A stretch of DNA of 64,000 bases from Photobacterium sanctipauli (GTDB lineage: Bacteria; Pseudomonadota; Gammaproteobacteria; Enterobacterales; Vibrionaceae): the NCBI RefSeq assembly GCF_003026495.1, contig NZ_PYMA01000011.1:1-64000 (forward strand), in the 5' to 3' direction. Below are positions 8,975 to 18,040 of the stretch, piece after piece (the stretch's first letter is position 1; each line of letters begins with the position of its first letter). The notes beneath the pieces were generated by a model, which made no database searches, was not told the origin of the DNA, and saw nothing but the letters and a program-made list of their open reading frames with translations. Both the position numbers and the translations under genes were made by a program.

Positions 8975-10339
8975 CTACCTTAATGCCTGCGCCTTTTCAG
9001 CCAAGCGCATGGCGGCTTTGCGGTGGCGGCTCAAGAGTTGCCCGAGATCAACGCCAATCACCTGGCCGTCGTGGACGCGCCACTGGCCGTTAACCATCAC
9101 TCTATCGGCCTGCTGCGCCCCACATAGCAGCAGTGCTGCCAGCGGATCGTGCGAGCCGGAGAAGCGAATATCATCAAGCTTGAACATCGCAATATCGGCC
9201 TGCTTGCCGATGGCCAATGTACCGATATCATTCCGGCCCATTGCTTGGGCAGAACCATCCGTTGCCCAGCGTAGGGCATCGAAGTGGCTGACATTCGCCG
9301 AGCCATAACGAAGACGCTGGAGGTACATCGCCATTCTCACTTCGGCAATCATGTTCGAGCCGTCATTGGAGGCTGAGCCATCCACACCCAGGCCAACTTT
9401 GACGCCAGCGGCTTCCAGTTCGTTGTTACGGCAGATCCCCGAGGCCAGCATCATGTTGGATGTAGGGCAGTGGCTGATCCCGATTTTAGCCTTGCCCAAG
9501 CGTTGGACTTCTTCATCGTTGAAATGAATACCGTGGGCAAGCCAAGTACGGTGGTTAAGCCAACCGACTTCCTCAAGGTAATCGACAGGGCGGTAGCCAA
9601 AGCGCTCAAGGCAGAAGTCTTCCTCGTCGATGGTTTCGCACAGGTGGGTGTGCATCATGACATCTTCTTGCTTGGCGATATAGGCGGTTTCCTTCATCAA
9701 CTCGGTAGTGACCGAGAAGGGCGAGCAGGGGGCAAGGGCGATTTGGGTCATTGCCCCTTCGTCGCGCTGGTGGTAGCTGCGGATCAAGCGCAGGCTATCG
9801 TCGACGATGGCATCTTCGGTTTGAATGGTGTGGCGTGGCGGCAGCCCGCCGTCATCTTCGCCCAAGCTCATCGAGCCTCGGGTGAAAATAGCCCGAATCC
9901 CTAACTTTTGGGCGGCTTCTACTTGCAAGTCGATGGCGTGCTCTAACCCGGTCGGGATCAGGTAATGGTGATCCGAGGCGGTGGTACAGCCTGACATCAT
10001 CATTTCCACCAAGGCCAGCTCGGTGGCCACGCTCATCATTTCTTCATCGAGTCCCGCCCAAACCGGGTATAGGCTCTGTAGCCAATTGAATAGCTCTTTA
10101 TTGAGCGCATCAGGGTAGGCGCGGGTGAGGGTTTGGTAGAAGTGGTGGTGGGCGTTGATTAAGCCGGGGGTGACCACATGTTGGCTTGCATCAATGACGG
10201 CATCAATCGAGTGCTGTGGTGTTTGGCCTGCTGCGACCAACTCTACTACCTTGTTGCCTTGAACCACTACGCCGCCAGCGGCATTTGGGGTGGTGCCGGT
10301 GTAAATTGCTAATGGGTTTTTAAGCCATAGGGTTTCCAT
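8975..10339 (-). CDS. 8-oxoguanine deaminase (amidohydrolase family)
   Basis: A cytosolic metal-dependent amidohydrolase of 454 residues. Metal and substrate motifs are visible: HVVTPGLINAHHHFYQTLTR (first His pair, residues about 54-73), CTTASDHHYL, MHTHLCET (His plus the conserved Glu), WLAHGIHF, HCPTSNMMLASG and VDGSASNDGSNM with the catalytic Asp. This pattern matches the group once annotated hydroxydechloroatrazine ethylaminohydrolase and shown in Pseudomonas to deaminate 8-oxoguanine to urate. Making urate directly fits its place beside purine permeases and urate-degrading genes, and gives a urate source independent of xanthine dehydrogenase. It is the last gene of the minus-strand run uraH-permease-permease-deaminase. 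The start follows AAGGA with 9-base spacing. Guanine deaminase proper is a separate gene at 22923-24278. Confidence 0.82.
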   Translation of the reverse strand: METLWLKNPLAIYTGTTPNAAGGVVVQGNKVVELVAAGQTPQHSIDAVIDASQHVVTPGLINAHHHFYQTLTRAYPDALNKELFNWLQSLYPVWAGLDEEMMSVATELALVEMMMSGCTTASDHHYLIPTGLEHAIDLQVEAAQKLGIRAIFTRGSMSLGEDDGGLPPRHTIQTEDAIVDDSLRLIRSYHQRDEGAMTQIALAPCSPFSVTTELMKETAYIAKQEDVMMHTHLCETIDEEDFCLERFGYRPVDYLEEVGWLNHRTWLAHGIHFNDEEVQRLGKAKIGISHCPTSNMMLASGICRNNELEAAGVKVGLGVDGSASNDGSNMIAEVRMAMYLQRLRYGSANVSHFDALRWATDGSAQAMGRNDIGTLAIGKQADIAMFKLDDIRFSGSHDPLAALLLCGAQQADRVMVNGQWRVHDGQVIGVDLGQLLSRHRKAAMRLAEKAQALR

Positions 10340-10511
10340 TCATAATAATCCTTAGCCATCTCAGCCTTTTCAGGGAAGAGGGTCTTTTTTGAAGTGGCAT
10401 CATGCCTTTAGTGAATAATCAGGTAGCCAGGCTTTACGGGCTACCCATTATGAAACAGAGTTTCTTAATACTTTGAAATCGAGTTATCCAATATTATGAA
10501 ACAAGGTTATA

Positions 10512-11912
10512 TTAACGCTCTTGCTGTGTTTGAAGTACCCCTTCCTCATTGTTTTGTGGCTCTTGGCCGATTTCTTCTGACTCGTCGTGCATCATCTGCT
10601 CTTGTGCCCTGGCTTCTTCGATTTCTTTAGCCGTAGACTTCGGCAAGATTTGGTGAAGCAGCGCTGTTACGATGGTACCGGTTGTGATCCCAGAATGAAG
10701 GAAGTTGGCAATGTCATGCGGTAAGTGCTGGATAAGGCGAGGCTCGAATGTCACCGCAAGGCCAGAGGCAAGACCAACACAGATAACTAGTGCATTACGT
10801 TTAGTATCAGCGGCTTTTACCAACATACGGATACCTGCATAAGCAATCATACCGAACATCACGAAACCGACACCGCCCAGTACGGGCTTAGGAATGGTGA
10901 CCGCCAGTGCCGCCAGTTTCGGGAACAAGCCACCGATGATCAGAAGTGCACCTGTTCCGGCAACGACGAAACGGCTGGCTACGCCTGTGATCCCTACAAT
11001 ACCTACGTTCTGGCTGAATGAGGCCAATGGCATTGCTGTTAGGCAGGCAGCCAAGGTACTACCAATACCGTCGCCCAGTAAGCCGCGTTTCAAATCTTCG
11101 CCTGAGACTTTGGTTTGACAGTTGTTGCCCAGCGCCATGAAGTCACCCGTGGCTTCGGCAACCACCACGATATACACCAAGCTCATACTGATGATGGCAC
11201 CAGCCGAGAAGGTGAAGCCGTATTTAAATGGCTCAGGGCCGCTAAACCATTCCGCCTTGTTGATCTGCTCTAGGTCAACCATACCCAGTGAAAGGGCAAC
11301 CAAGTAGCCGCCAGCCAGGCCGATAACAATAGCCGAAGCGGCGACTGCGCCTTTACAGTAAACCGATACCGCGATGACAATGCCAAGCGAAACGAGGGCT
11401 AAAAAGAGTTTAGGTAGCGTGGCAAATTCTTCACTTACCGCAGGGGAGTCACCCACCCAGTTCATGGCAACCGGCAGGATGGTCAGGCCAATAAGGGTGA
11501 CGACAACGCCGCTGACAATGGTGGGAAAGAGCTTGCGGATTTTATCCATGAAAAAGCTACAGGCGATAACAAAGAATGAGCCAACCAGGGCTGCCCCCAT
11601 GATGCTACTGACCCCGCCTTCGTTACCGATGGATATCCCGACACCGAGAAAGGCAAAACTGGAACCCATCACTACCGGCAGCCGGATACCGACAGGGCCG
11701 AAGCCGAGGCACTGGGCTATGGTGACAATACCGGAAGCCAGTAGGGCGGCGTTGATCAGGGTGACGATTTCTTCGGTAGGGAGGCCGATCGAGCTGCCGA
11801 CAATCAGCGGGACGGCAACGATACCACCGATCGATGCAAGCATATGTTGTAGCGCGAGTAAAAGTGAAAGACCATGCGGCGGCCGTTCATTAAGGGTGTA
11901 GAGAAGTTTCAT
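10512..11912 (-). CDS. NCS2 uric acid/xanthine permease (UacT/XanP type)
   Basis: A membrane proton symporter of the nucleobase-cation-symporter-2 family, 466 residues with about 12-14 hydrophobic segments. The N-terminal LALQHMLASIGGIVAVPL is the family's conserved first helix, GIRLPVVMGSSFAF follows, and the substrate-site motif is QNVGIVGITGVASR. In that motif the residue after Thr is Gly, as in urate-type transporters such as E. coli UacT, so uric acid is my first guess, with xanthine as alternative. The C-terminal 45 residues are charged and probably cytoplasmic (EEIEEARAQEQMMHDESEE). It stands between a second purine permease and 8-oxoguanine deaminase on the same strand, supplying substrate for PuuD. 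The start follows GAGGAACCCCA. Confidence 0.85.
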   Translation of the reverse strand: MKLLYTLNERPPHGLSLLLALQHMLASIGGIVAVPLIVGSSIGLPTEEIVTLINAALLASGIVTIAQCLGFGPVGIRLPVVMGSSFAFLGVGISIGNEGGVSSIMGAALVGSFFVIACSFFMDKIRKLFPTIVSGVVVTLIGLTILPVAMNWVGDSPAVSEEFATLPKLFLALVSLGIVIAVSVYCKGAVAASAIVIGLAGGYLVALSLGMVDLEQINKAEWFSGPEPFKYGFTFSAGAIISMSLVYIVVVAEATGDFMALGNNCQTKVSGEDLKRGLLGDGIGSTLAACLTAMPLASFSQNVGIVGITGVASRFVVAGTGALLIIGGLFPKLAALAVTIPKPVLGGVGFVMFGMIAYAGIRMLVKAADTKRNALVICVGLASGLAVTFEPRLIQHLPHDIANFLHSGITTGTIVTALLHQILPKSTAKEIEEARAQEQMMHDESEEIGQEPQNNEEGVLQTQQER

Positions 11913-12059
11913 TGGGGTTCCTCTATTTGTATGTATTTGGTGTAAAGGAATTTAACTTCTACAAACTGCGTAGGTTTAGTGTGTGTTAAAGGTGGAGCAA
12001 ACCCCGTTAGCCGCTGTAAATTAAACACTGGATAGTAGCGACTAACGGGAGAAACTGAT

Positions 12060-13406
12060 TTAACCGATGTACACAAGCTTGGCGACGAAAATAGCCGTCA
12101 AAATGTACATGCTGATAGACACATCTTTGGTTTTGCCTGTGGCCAGCTTCAGTACGGTGTAGGTAATGAAACCAAGCGCGATACCGTTAGCGATTGAAAA
12201 GGTTAGCGGCATCATCAAAGCGGTGATGGCTGCAGGCGCTGCATCGGTAAAGTCTTTCCAATTAACATGTTGCATGCTGCCCATCATGACGAAGGCAACG
12301 TAAATCAGTGCACCTGAAGTAGCATAAGCAGGGATCATGCCAGCTAATGGAGAAAGGAAAATCGCGGCCACAAACAGTAGGGCGATCACGACAGCCGATA
12401 ACCCGGTACGTCCGCCAGCTGCTACGCCTGAGGCACTCTCAACATAACTGGTAACAGGTGGACAGCCCACGCAAGCGCCGGCAACACTGGCAACACTGTC
12501 TGCTTTCAGTGCTTTGCTCAGGCCTTTGATTTTGCCTGTGTCTTTGTTCACAAGGTTGGCACGTTCGGCAACCCCCATCAATGTGCCCGCGGTGTCGAAC
12601 ATATTGACGAACAAGAAAGCAAGGATCACGCTGACCATGGATAGATTGAGTGCACCAGTGATGTCCATTGCGAACAATGTTGGTGCAATACTTGGTGGTG
12701 CCGAGAACACGCCATTGTATTCAACCAGACCCAACATCAGACCAATCAGGGTAACGCTGATGATGCCAATCAGTACCGCGCCAAACACTTTGCGCTCGCT
12801 TAAAACGGCAATGGTCAAGAAACAGATGGCAGCCAATAGGGCGTGGGGTTGGGTGAAGTCACCTAATGAAACCAAAGTGGCTGGGTTTTCGACGACGATA
12901 CCCGCTGTTTTAAGGCCGATAAGCCCGAGGAATAAGCCGACACCCGCTGTCATGGCGAAGCGGAGGCTTTCGGGAATACTCTCGATGATCCATTCTCTGA
13001 CCTTGTAAAAGCTCATCGCGACAAACAACAGGCCGGAAATGAAGACGGCCCCGAGTGCCACCTCCCAGTTGTATCCCATTTCGCCAACAACGGTGAAGGC
13101 GAAGAAGGCGTTGAGCCCCATCCCCGGTGCCAAGCCAACAGGCCAGTTGGCAAACAAGCCCATGAGCAAAGTACCCAGTGCGGCACCGATACAGGTGGCT
13201 ACGAACACCGCACCGGGATCCATTCCCGAAGCGGCCATAATGTTAGGGTTGACGAAAATAATATACGCCATGGTTGCAAAGGTAGTGACGCCACCAATGA
13301 CTTCGTTTTTGATGTTGGTGCCGTGTTCCTTCAGCTGAAAAAAACGATCAAGTAAGGATGTTGATCCCGCTTCCTTTTCGAGCACTTCTACTTTCATGTC
13401 ACTCAT
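12060..13406 (-). CDS. AzgA-type purine permease (guanine/hypoxanthine or adenine)
   Basis: A 448-residue permease of the AzgA-like branch of NCS2, similar in size to E. coli GhxP, GhxQ and PurP. Family motifs visible are the early LDRFFQLKEHGTNIKNE segment, VGGVTTFATMAYIIFVNP-like residues, ANWPVGLAPGMGLNAFFAF (the NAFF substrate loop), MFDTAGTLMGV and the late VTSYVESASGVAAGGRTGL. These proteins import hypoxanthine, guanine or adenine with protons; I cannot assign the exact base. The guanine deaminase and xanthine dehydrogenase encoded nearby make guanine/hypoxanthine the better guess. AGAGGAA precedes the ATG by 6 bases. It lies 147 bases upstream of the second permease and 279 downstream of uraH. 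Confidence 0.85.
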   Translation of the reverse strand: MSDMKVEVLEKEAGSTSLLDRFFQLKEHGTNIKNEVIGGVTTFATMAYIIFVNPNIMAASGMDPGAVFVATCIGAALGTLLMGLFANWPVGLAPGMGLNAFFAFTVVGEMGYNWEVALGAVFISGLLFVAMSFYKVREWIIESIPESLRFAMTAGVGLFLGLIGLKTAGIVVENPATLVSLGDFTQPHALLAAICFLTIAVLSERKVFGAVLIGIISVTLIGLMLGLVEYNGVFSAPPSIAPTLFAMDITGALNLSMVSVILAFLFVNMFDTAGTLMGVAERANLVNKDTGKIKGLSKALKADSVASVAGACVGCPPVTSYVESASGVAAGGRTGLSAVVIALLFVAAIFLSPLAGMIPAYATSGALIYVAFVMMGSMQHVNWKDFTDAAPAAITALMMPLTFSIANGIALGFITYTVLKLATGKTKDVSISMYILTAIFVAKLVYIG

Positions 13407-13431
13407 GAAAAGTTCCTCTTACCTTGTTAGG

Positions 13432-13485
13432 TTGAATTCATTTATTGTCGTTATCGTTTGTGTTTTATGTGTTTGAATTCATTTA
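13432..13485. repeat. Direct repeat TTGAATTCATTTA in the permease promoter region
   Basis: A 13-base sequence occurs twice in the same orientation at 13432-13444 and 13473-13485, 41 bases apart, about four helical turns. Each copy contains the palindrome TGAATTCA. The copies lie 26-80 bases before the AzgA-type permease start. They could be sites for an unidentified regulator, but AT-rich chance repetition is possible. Confidence 0.4.
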
Positions 13486-13685
13486 ATCTGGTACACAGTG
13501 AATCGTTGTAATTGTCTTTTTATATAGGGTGTATCCACTGTTTGTTCGGTGTTTCCCTTGTGTCCGTGGCTTTAGTCGGGCTCCTTTATTGATATATCCC
13601 TTAGCTGAGGCCGCAGTAAGCCATGACCTGTGTTTGTCAGGTCGCAATGACGGTGCGTCACAGGGCTTATTCGGTATGGGGTGGG

Positions 13686-14039
13686 TTAGCTTCCGCGATA
13701 AGTCGAGAAACTGAAGGGAGATACGAGTAGAGGCACATGATAATGCTCGTCGGTATCGTTAATACCGAAACGGATCACGACATCATCAAGGAAAGGTTGC
13801 TCGGAAAGTGTCACGCCTTGCTGTCTGAAATAGTCGGCAGTATGGAAAATCAGTTGGTATTTTCCTGATTTAAACGCTTCATCTGCAAGAAGTGGTTTGT
13901 CAGTACGGCCATCGGCATTGGTATAGACAGTACAAAGTAGCTCTGCCTGATTGCCTTCTAGCTTGTACAACTCAACGGGGATTTCTGCCCCTGGTAGGCC
14001 ATTGGCCGTGTCTAGCACGTGTGTTGTTAATCGTCCCAT
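13686..14039 (-). CDS. uraH: 5-hydroxyisourate hydrolase (transthyretin-like)
   Basis: A 117-residue transthyretin-related protein that hydrolyses 5-hydroxyisourate to OHCU after urate oxidation. The family signatures are both present: an N-terminal LTTHVLDTANGLPGAEIPVE with the active-site His, a central NADGRTDKPLL with the active-site Arg, and the C-terminal tetrapeptide YRGS after HYHVPLLVSPFSFST. I start at ATG 14039 because the homologous fold begins there; an AAGGAG lies 21 bases upstream, too far to be its own ribosome-binding site, so an initiation codon slightly upstream (GTG 36 bases earlier) is possible. It diverges from puuE, whose product acts two steps later. Confidence 0.9.
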   Translation of the reverse strand: MGRLTTHVLDTANGLPGAEIPVELYKLEGNQAELLCTVYTNADGRTDKPLLADEAFKSGKYQLIFHTADYFRQQGVTLSEQPFLDDVVIRFGINDTDEHYHVPLLVSPFSFSTYRGS

Positions 14040-14093
14040 ATATATTTGCGCGACTGCGCTCTCCTTATTCAGCACTTCAAATTTACAGGTATC

Positions 14094-14139
14094 GTTCGTA
14101 CACAAATTGTTTTTCTATCCTACATAACTATGTACACAA
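14094..14139. promoter_or_regulatory. Two degenerate GntR-type half-operators before uraH
   Basis: GTACACAA occurs at 14098-14105 and 14132-14139, each a full right half and GTAC core of the TTGTGTACACAA palindrome with a poor left half. The copies are 34 bases apart. They lie upstream of uraH and may be weaker sites of the same regulator. Confidence 0.4.
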
Positions 14140-14306
14140 CCTAGCCGGGATGTAAAGTTGGTTGTTGCAAATATGTTGCGCGGGATATCTGTTTTATAGA
14201 AAACGAGTGTGTTACCTTCTCTCTTATCCATTGTAAATACTGGCTTTAAGCCTTGTGTAATCGAGTTGAGAAAAATTTAAACAAAAAATTTACATTTTTA
14301 ATTTGG

Positions 14307-14318
14307 ATTGTATACAAT
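14307..14318. promoter_or_regulatory. Putative GntR operator upstream of puuE
   Basis: ATTGTATACAAT, identical to the perfect palindrome before gcl, 101 bases before the puuE start in the uraH-puuE divergent region. Its position could control puuE-uraD-allA-puuD and possibly uraH. Confidence 0.68.
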
Positions 14319-14419
14319 TTATGGTACAACTTAATTAAAAGAGCGTCACAGCGTAGTCAATACACATGTGAGCGCAGTTTGAATCTACTTAGATCGTCGT
14401 TTGGATGAAGGAGTCTTCA

Positions 14420-15343
14420 ATGAGTAGCGATTACCCACGTAACCTCATCGGCTATGGAGCAAAGCCACCACACCCACAATGGCCGGGAAATGCCCGTGTT
14501 GCCGTTTCTTTTGTGTTGAACTACGAAGAAGGCGGCGAGCGATGTGTGTTGCATGGGGACAAAGAATCTGAAGCCTTCCTTTCTGAAATGCCGGGTGCGC
14601 AGCCGCTTGAGGGTGTACGCCATATGAGCATGGAGTCGATTTACGAATACGGTAGCCGTGCCGGCGTATGGCGCTTGCTACGTCTATTCGAAAAATACGA
14701 TATTCCATTAACGATTTTTGCCGTTGCCATGGCATTAGAACGTCACCCAGATGTTGCCAAGGCGATGGTTGAAGCCAAACACGAAATTTGTAGTCATGGT
14801 TATCGCTGGATCGACTATCAATATATGGACCGCTCCGAAGAACGCGATCACATGATGAAAGCCATTGAAATCATCACCAAGATCACCGGTGAGCGTCCAC
14901 TAGGCTGGTATACCGGCCGTACCGGTCCGAACACCCGCCAGCTGGTGGCGGAGGAAGGCGGCTTCCTTTATGACTCGGATGCCTACGATGACGATCTACC
15001 GTACTGGCACGAAGAGGGTGACAAGCCGCAGCTGGTGATCCCCTATACGCTGGACGTAAACGATATGCGCTTTGCCACCGCGCAGGGCTTTAACTCGGGC
15101 GAGCAATTCTTCCAGTACTTGAAAGACACGTTCGATACGCTTTACGAAGAAGGCGAGACCGCACCTAAGATGATGTCGGTGGGGCTGCACTGCCGCCTGA
15201 TTGGTAAGCCGGGCCGTATTGCCTCGCTGAAGCGCTTCTTGGAATATGTAAAACAGCACGATGACGTATGGCTATGCCGTCGCATCGATATTGCCAAGCA
15301 TTGGCATGAACACCACCCGCACCCAAGCATGAAGGAATATTAA
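14420..15343 (+). CDS. puuE: Allantoinase, PuuE type (polysaccharide-deacetylase fold)
   Basis: A 307-residue cofactor-light allantoinase of the polysaccharide deacetylase (NodB-like) superfamily that opens allantoin to allantoate. Typical blocks are YGAKPPHPQWPGNARVAVSF at the N-terminus, NYEEGGERCVLHGD, ESIYEYGSRAGVWRLLRLF, EICSHGYRWIDYQY (NodB-like His region), GWYTGRTGPNTRQL, DSDAYDDDLPYW and MSVGLHCRLIGKPGR. This differs from the metal-dependent AllB type. ATG 14420 has AAGGAG 6 bases upstream; an ATG 15 bases earlier has none. The stop is separated by one base from the uraD start, so the two are translationally coupled. Allantoate produced here needs allantoicase or AllC, neither of which is present in the window. 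Confidence 0.93.
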   Translation: MSSDYPRNLIGYGAKPPHPQWPGNARVAVSFVLNYEEGGERCVLHGDKESEAFLSEMPGAQPLEGVRHMSMESIYEYGSRAGVWRLLRLFEKYDIPLTIFAVAMALERHPDVAKAMVEAKHEICSHGYRWIDYQYMDRSEERDHMMKAIEIITKITGERPLGWYTGRTGPNTRQLVAEEGGFLYDSDAYDDDLPYWHEEGDKPQLVIPYTLDVNDMRFATAQGFNSGEQFFQYLKDTFDTLYEEGETAPKMMSVGLHCRLIGKPGRIASLKRFLEYVKQHDDVWLCRRIDIAKHWHEHHPHPSMKEY

Positions 15344-15344
15344 G

Positions 15345-15860
15345 ATGGCGAATTTTCAAACTTGTGAGCCGACTAGCCTGTCACGCGACGCTTTCGTCAG
15401 CCAATTTGCCGATGTGTACGAACACAGCCCTTGGGTCGCAGAAGCCGTATTCGATGCAGGGCTTGAGCCTGAAGATAATCAGATTGAGCGATTGCATCAA
15501 AAAATGGCAGCAATCTTGCTTTCTGCTAGTAAAGAACAACAGCTAGACCTGATTAATGCCCACCCTGATCTTGCAGGTAAGGCAGCAGTCAATGGTGAGC
15601 TAACCGCGGCGTCAACCTCCGAGCAGGCGGGAGCAGGTATTGATAAATGCTCCGCCGACGAGTTTGCACGCTTCACCGATTTTAACAATAGCTACAAGCA
15701 ACGTTTCAATTTCCCGTTCATCATGGCAGTGAAAGGGGCCAATCGTTATCAAATTCTTGAGTCCTTCGAGGTGCGATTAGGTAATGACAAGGAAACTGAG
15801 TTTGAAACGGCGGTTAATGAGATCAATAAGATCGCATTATTCCGTCTCCGAGATATGTAA
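15345..15860 (+). CDS. uraD: OHCU decarboxylase
   Basis: A 171-residue 2-oxo-4-hydroxy-4-carboxy-5-ureidoimidazoline decarboxylase, which gives S-allantoin. It shows the diagnostic HPDLAGKA (catalytic His), the STSEQAGAG loop, and the C-terminal FNNSYKQRFNFPFIMAVKG. The start codon is one base after the puuE stop, so translation is coupled. It works directly after UraH, encoded by the divergent neighbour, and before PuuE. Length and motif order are ordinary for the family. A 181-base gap follows before allA, in which I see no gene. Confidence 0.94.
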   Translation: MANFQTCEPTSLSRDAFVSQFADVYEHSPWVAEAVFDAGLEPEDNQIERLHQKMAAILLSASKEQQLDLINAHPDLAGKAAVNGELTAASTSEQAGAGIDKCSADEFARFTDFNNSYKQRFNFPFIMAVKGANRYQILESFEVRLGNDKETEFETAVNEINKIALFRLRDM

Positions 15861-16041
15861 GTCATAGAAGGGTGGCGACTATCACGGCCAACGTTGATGC
15901 AACGTTACAAACTTAACTTTATTAATGGATTAACAAATAGTCAGGTTATGGGCAGTGCACTGTATGTGAGCAGCAGCGTGCCGATCTCTAAGGCAATGCG
16001 CTAAGTGAGATTCTGTAACCATAGCCAAGAAGGAAATTGGA

Positions 16042-16599
16042 ATGAACCTACCAGCCCGCCAACTTACCATCGAGCCATTGACCCGCGAAGCATTTGCGCC
16101 GTTTGGGGATGTGATTGATAAAGAGGTGAGTGAATATTTTATGATTAACAACGGGTCGACCCGTCGTTACCACAGGATGGCGGATGTAGATGTTACTGAA
16201 GGCGGTGGTGAGCCGATTATCAGTATCTTTCAGGCTACGCCGCTTGAGTACCCGCTACCCATCAAAATGATGGAGCGCCATCCATTGGGCTCGCAGGCTT
16301 TCATTCCGCTTCTTGGTAACCCTTACCTGATCCTTGTTGCCCCTAAAGGTGACACCCCTGATCCGAGCAAGTTGCGGGCTTTTCTCAGCAATGGCCGACA
16401 GGGTGTGAATTACCACAAAGGCGTCTGGCATCATCCTGTGCTGGCATTGACTGACAGTGATCAGTTTCTGATTGTTGATAGGGCTGGCCCTGGCAACAAC
16501 TGTGATGAAGTGTTTTTCAGTGATGATATTAACGTAGAGTTAGCCTTAGACAGCCTAGCGCAGCAGGAGGATCAGCGTATCGTATCAACCGCATCTTGA
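16042..16599 (+). CDS. allA: Ureidoglycolate lyase
   Basis: A cupin-fold enzyme of 185 residues that splits S-ureidoglycolate into glyoxylate and urea. It matches AllA in the N-terminal IEPLTREAFAPFGDVID, the ISIFQATP segment, MMERHPLGSQAFIPL, FLSNGRQGVNYHKGVWHHPVL with metal-site His residues, and the late FLIVDRAGPGNNCDE. It is about 25 residues longer than E. coli AllA (160), mainly at the C-terminus. AAGGAA precedes the ATG by 7 bases. Glyoxylate from this step feeds Gcl and malate synthase upstream. The step that makes its substrate from allantoate has no gene in the window. Confidence 0.92.
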   Translation: MNLPARQLTIEPLTREAFAPFGDVIDKEVSEYFMINNGSTRRYHRMADVDVTEGGGEPIISIFQATPLEYPLPIKMMERHPLGSQAFIPLLGNPYLILVAPKGDTPDPSKLRAFLSNGRQGVNYHKGVWHHPVLALTDSDQFLIVDRAGPGNNCDEVFFSDDINVELALDSLAQQEDQRIVSTAS

Positions 16600-16641
16600 T
16601 AAGCCTGGGAGCAATCAAGATGCCATAGAAAGGAGTGAGTT

Positions 16642-17913
16642 ATGGATCCACATATGACTGAATGGTTGAACTTGGCAATACGCTGGGTTCACATGATTGT
16701 GGGGATTGCATGGATCGGTGCGTCATTTTATTTTGTTTGGTTGGAAAACAATTTAAACAGGGTCAATCCAAAAACAGGCTTGTCGGGTGACTTGTGGGCC
16801 ATTCACGGTGGCGGTATCTACCACCTAGAGAAGTACAAGCTTGCGCCGCCGGAAATGCCTGAGCACTTGCATTGGTTCAAGTGGGAAGCTTATTTCACCT
16901 GGATCACCGGTGTGGCATTGCTTGCGGTAGTGTATTACCTCAATGCTGAGATTTACCTGATAGCACCAGGCTCTGGTTTAGATTCAACCACGGCCATTGC
17001 TTTGGGTGTTGGCTCTCTTATCGCTGGCTGGTTTATTTATGACTTGCTGTGTAATTCGCCATTGGGCAAGACCCCGGTGTTACTCGGTATCATCCTGTTC
17101 TTGGCCTTGGTGGGTGCAGCGTATGGCTTAACCCAAGTGTTCAGCGGACGCGGTGCTTACATCCATGTCGGTGCGATTATCGGTACTATCATGGTGGGCA
17201 ATGTATTTAGAGTGATCATGCCTGCTCAGCGTAACCTGGTGAAAGCCATTGAAGAGAAGCGCGAGCCAGATCCGACGCTACCAGCAAAGGGTTTGCTACG
17301 TTCTCGTCATAACAACTACCTAACACTGCCAGTGCTGTTCATTATGATCAGTAACCACTTCCCGAGCACCTATGGCTCGCAGTATAACTGGTTGATTTTG
17401 GCAGGTTTGGCCGTGTTCAGTATTTTGGTTCGCCATTACTTTAATACTCGCCACGGTAGCCAGAAGTTTGCTTGGACTGTGCCGGTTGCGGCTTTGGGTA
17501 TGGTGACATTGGCATTTGTGACTTCGCCAAATATGAACCGTAGCTCAGCCCCAGCGACAGTGAAGGCACCGGTTGAGGCAACGGCACCTGCTACTGGTAG
17601 TGATGAAACCGCAGGCAATGAAGTTACCGCAGTGGCCGATGGGCATAGCGGGATTCCGTTTGCCCAAGTGAACTCAGTGATTCAGGAGCGCTGTAGTGTG
17701 TGCCACTCAGCAACACCGACTCACCCTGCGTTCCAAACCGCACCGAGTGGTGTGGTGCTAGATACCGCTGAAGAAATTAAGGTGAATGTACCGAGGATCA
17801 TGGCCCAGTCCGTGCAAACCAAGGTCATGCCTTTGGGTAACCTGACTCAGATGACCGACGAGGAGCGCCAGCTTATCGGTGATTGGGTCGAGCAAGGTGC
17901 CATCATTCAGTAA
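16642..17913 (+). CDS. puuD: Membrane urate oxidase with C-terminal cytochrome c domain (PuuD)
   Basis: PuuD-type urate oxidase of 423 residues. The first roughly 310 residues hold about eight transmembrane segments (from WLNLAIRWVHMIVGIAWIGASFYFVW) with conserved HGGGIYHLEKY and WFKWEAYFTWITG. After an Ala/Pro/Thr-rich linker at about residues 305-335 comes a cytochrome c domain with one CSVCH haem site and a Met-containing MPLGNLTQMTDEER. The fused cytochrome implies that electrons from urate pass to the respiratory chain rather than directly to O2 as in soluble uricase. AGGAG is 6 bases before the start. It is the last gene of puuE-uraD-allA-puuD and is followed by a strong terminator. Confidence 0.93.
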   Translation: MDPHMTEWLNLAIRWVHMIVGIAWIGASFYFVWLENNLNRVNPKTGLSGDLWAIHGGGIYHLEKYKLAPPEMPEHLHWFKWEAYFTWITGVALLAVVYYLNAEIYLIAPGSGLDSTTAIALGVGSLIAGWFIYDLLCNSPLGKTPVLLGIILFLALVGAAYGLTQVFSGRGAYIHVGAIIGTIMVGNVFRVIMPAQRNLVKAIEEKREPDPTLPAKGLLRSRHNNYLTLPVLFIMISNHFPSTYGSQYNWLILAGLAVFSILVRHYFNTRHGSQKFAWTVPVAALGMVTLAFVTSPNMNRSSAPATVKAPVEATAPATGSDETAGNEVTAVADGHSGIPFAQVNSVIQERCSVCHSATPTHPAFQTAPSGVVLDTAEEIKVNVPRIMAQSVQTKVMPLGNLTQMTDEERQLIGDWVEQGAIIQ

Positions 17914-17962
17914 GAAAGCGTTTTATCCGTTGTAACAATCTCTATTGCATCAAGTTAATGCA

Positions 17963-17994
17963 CCCCAGCCACCAATGTGGCTGGGGTTTTCTTT
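17963..17994 (+). terminator. Rho-independent terminator after puuD
   Basis: A 10-bp perfect stem, CCCCAGCCAC (17963-17972) with GTGGCTGGGG (17977-17986), a four-base loop, and then TTTTCTTT. It lies 50 bases past the puuD stop. Confidence 0.92.
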
Positions 17995-18040
17995 GTGTTC
18001 AGCTTAGTGTTAATGCTTGCGCTTGTTGCTATTTAAATTG

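Noticed and set aside
15861..16041. Search for an allantoicase remnant between uraD and allA
   Set aside because: None of the three forward frames reads as allantoicase, and no reading frame has a good start.
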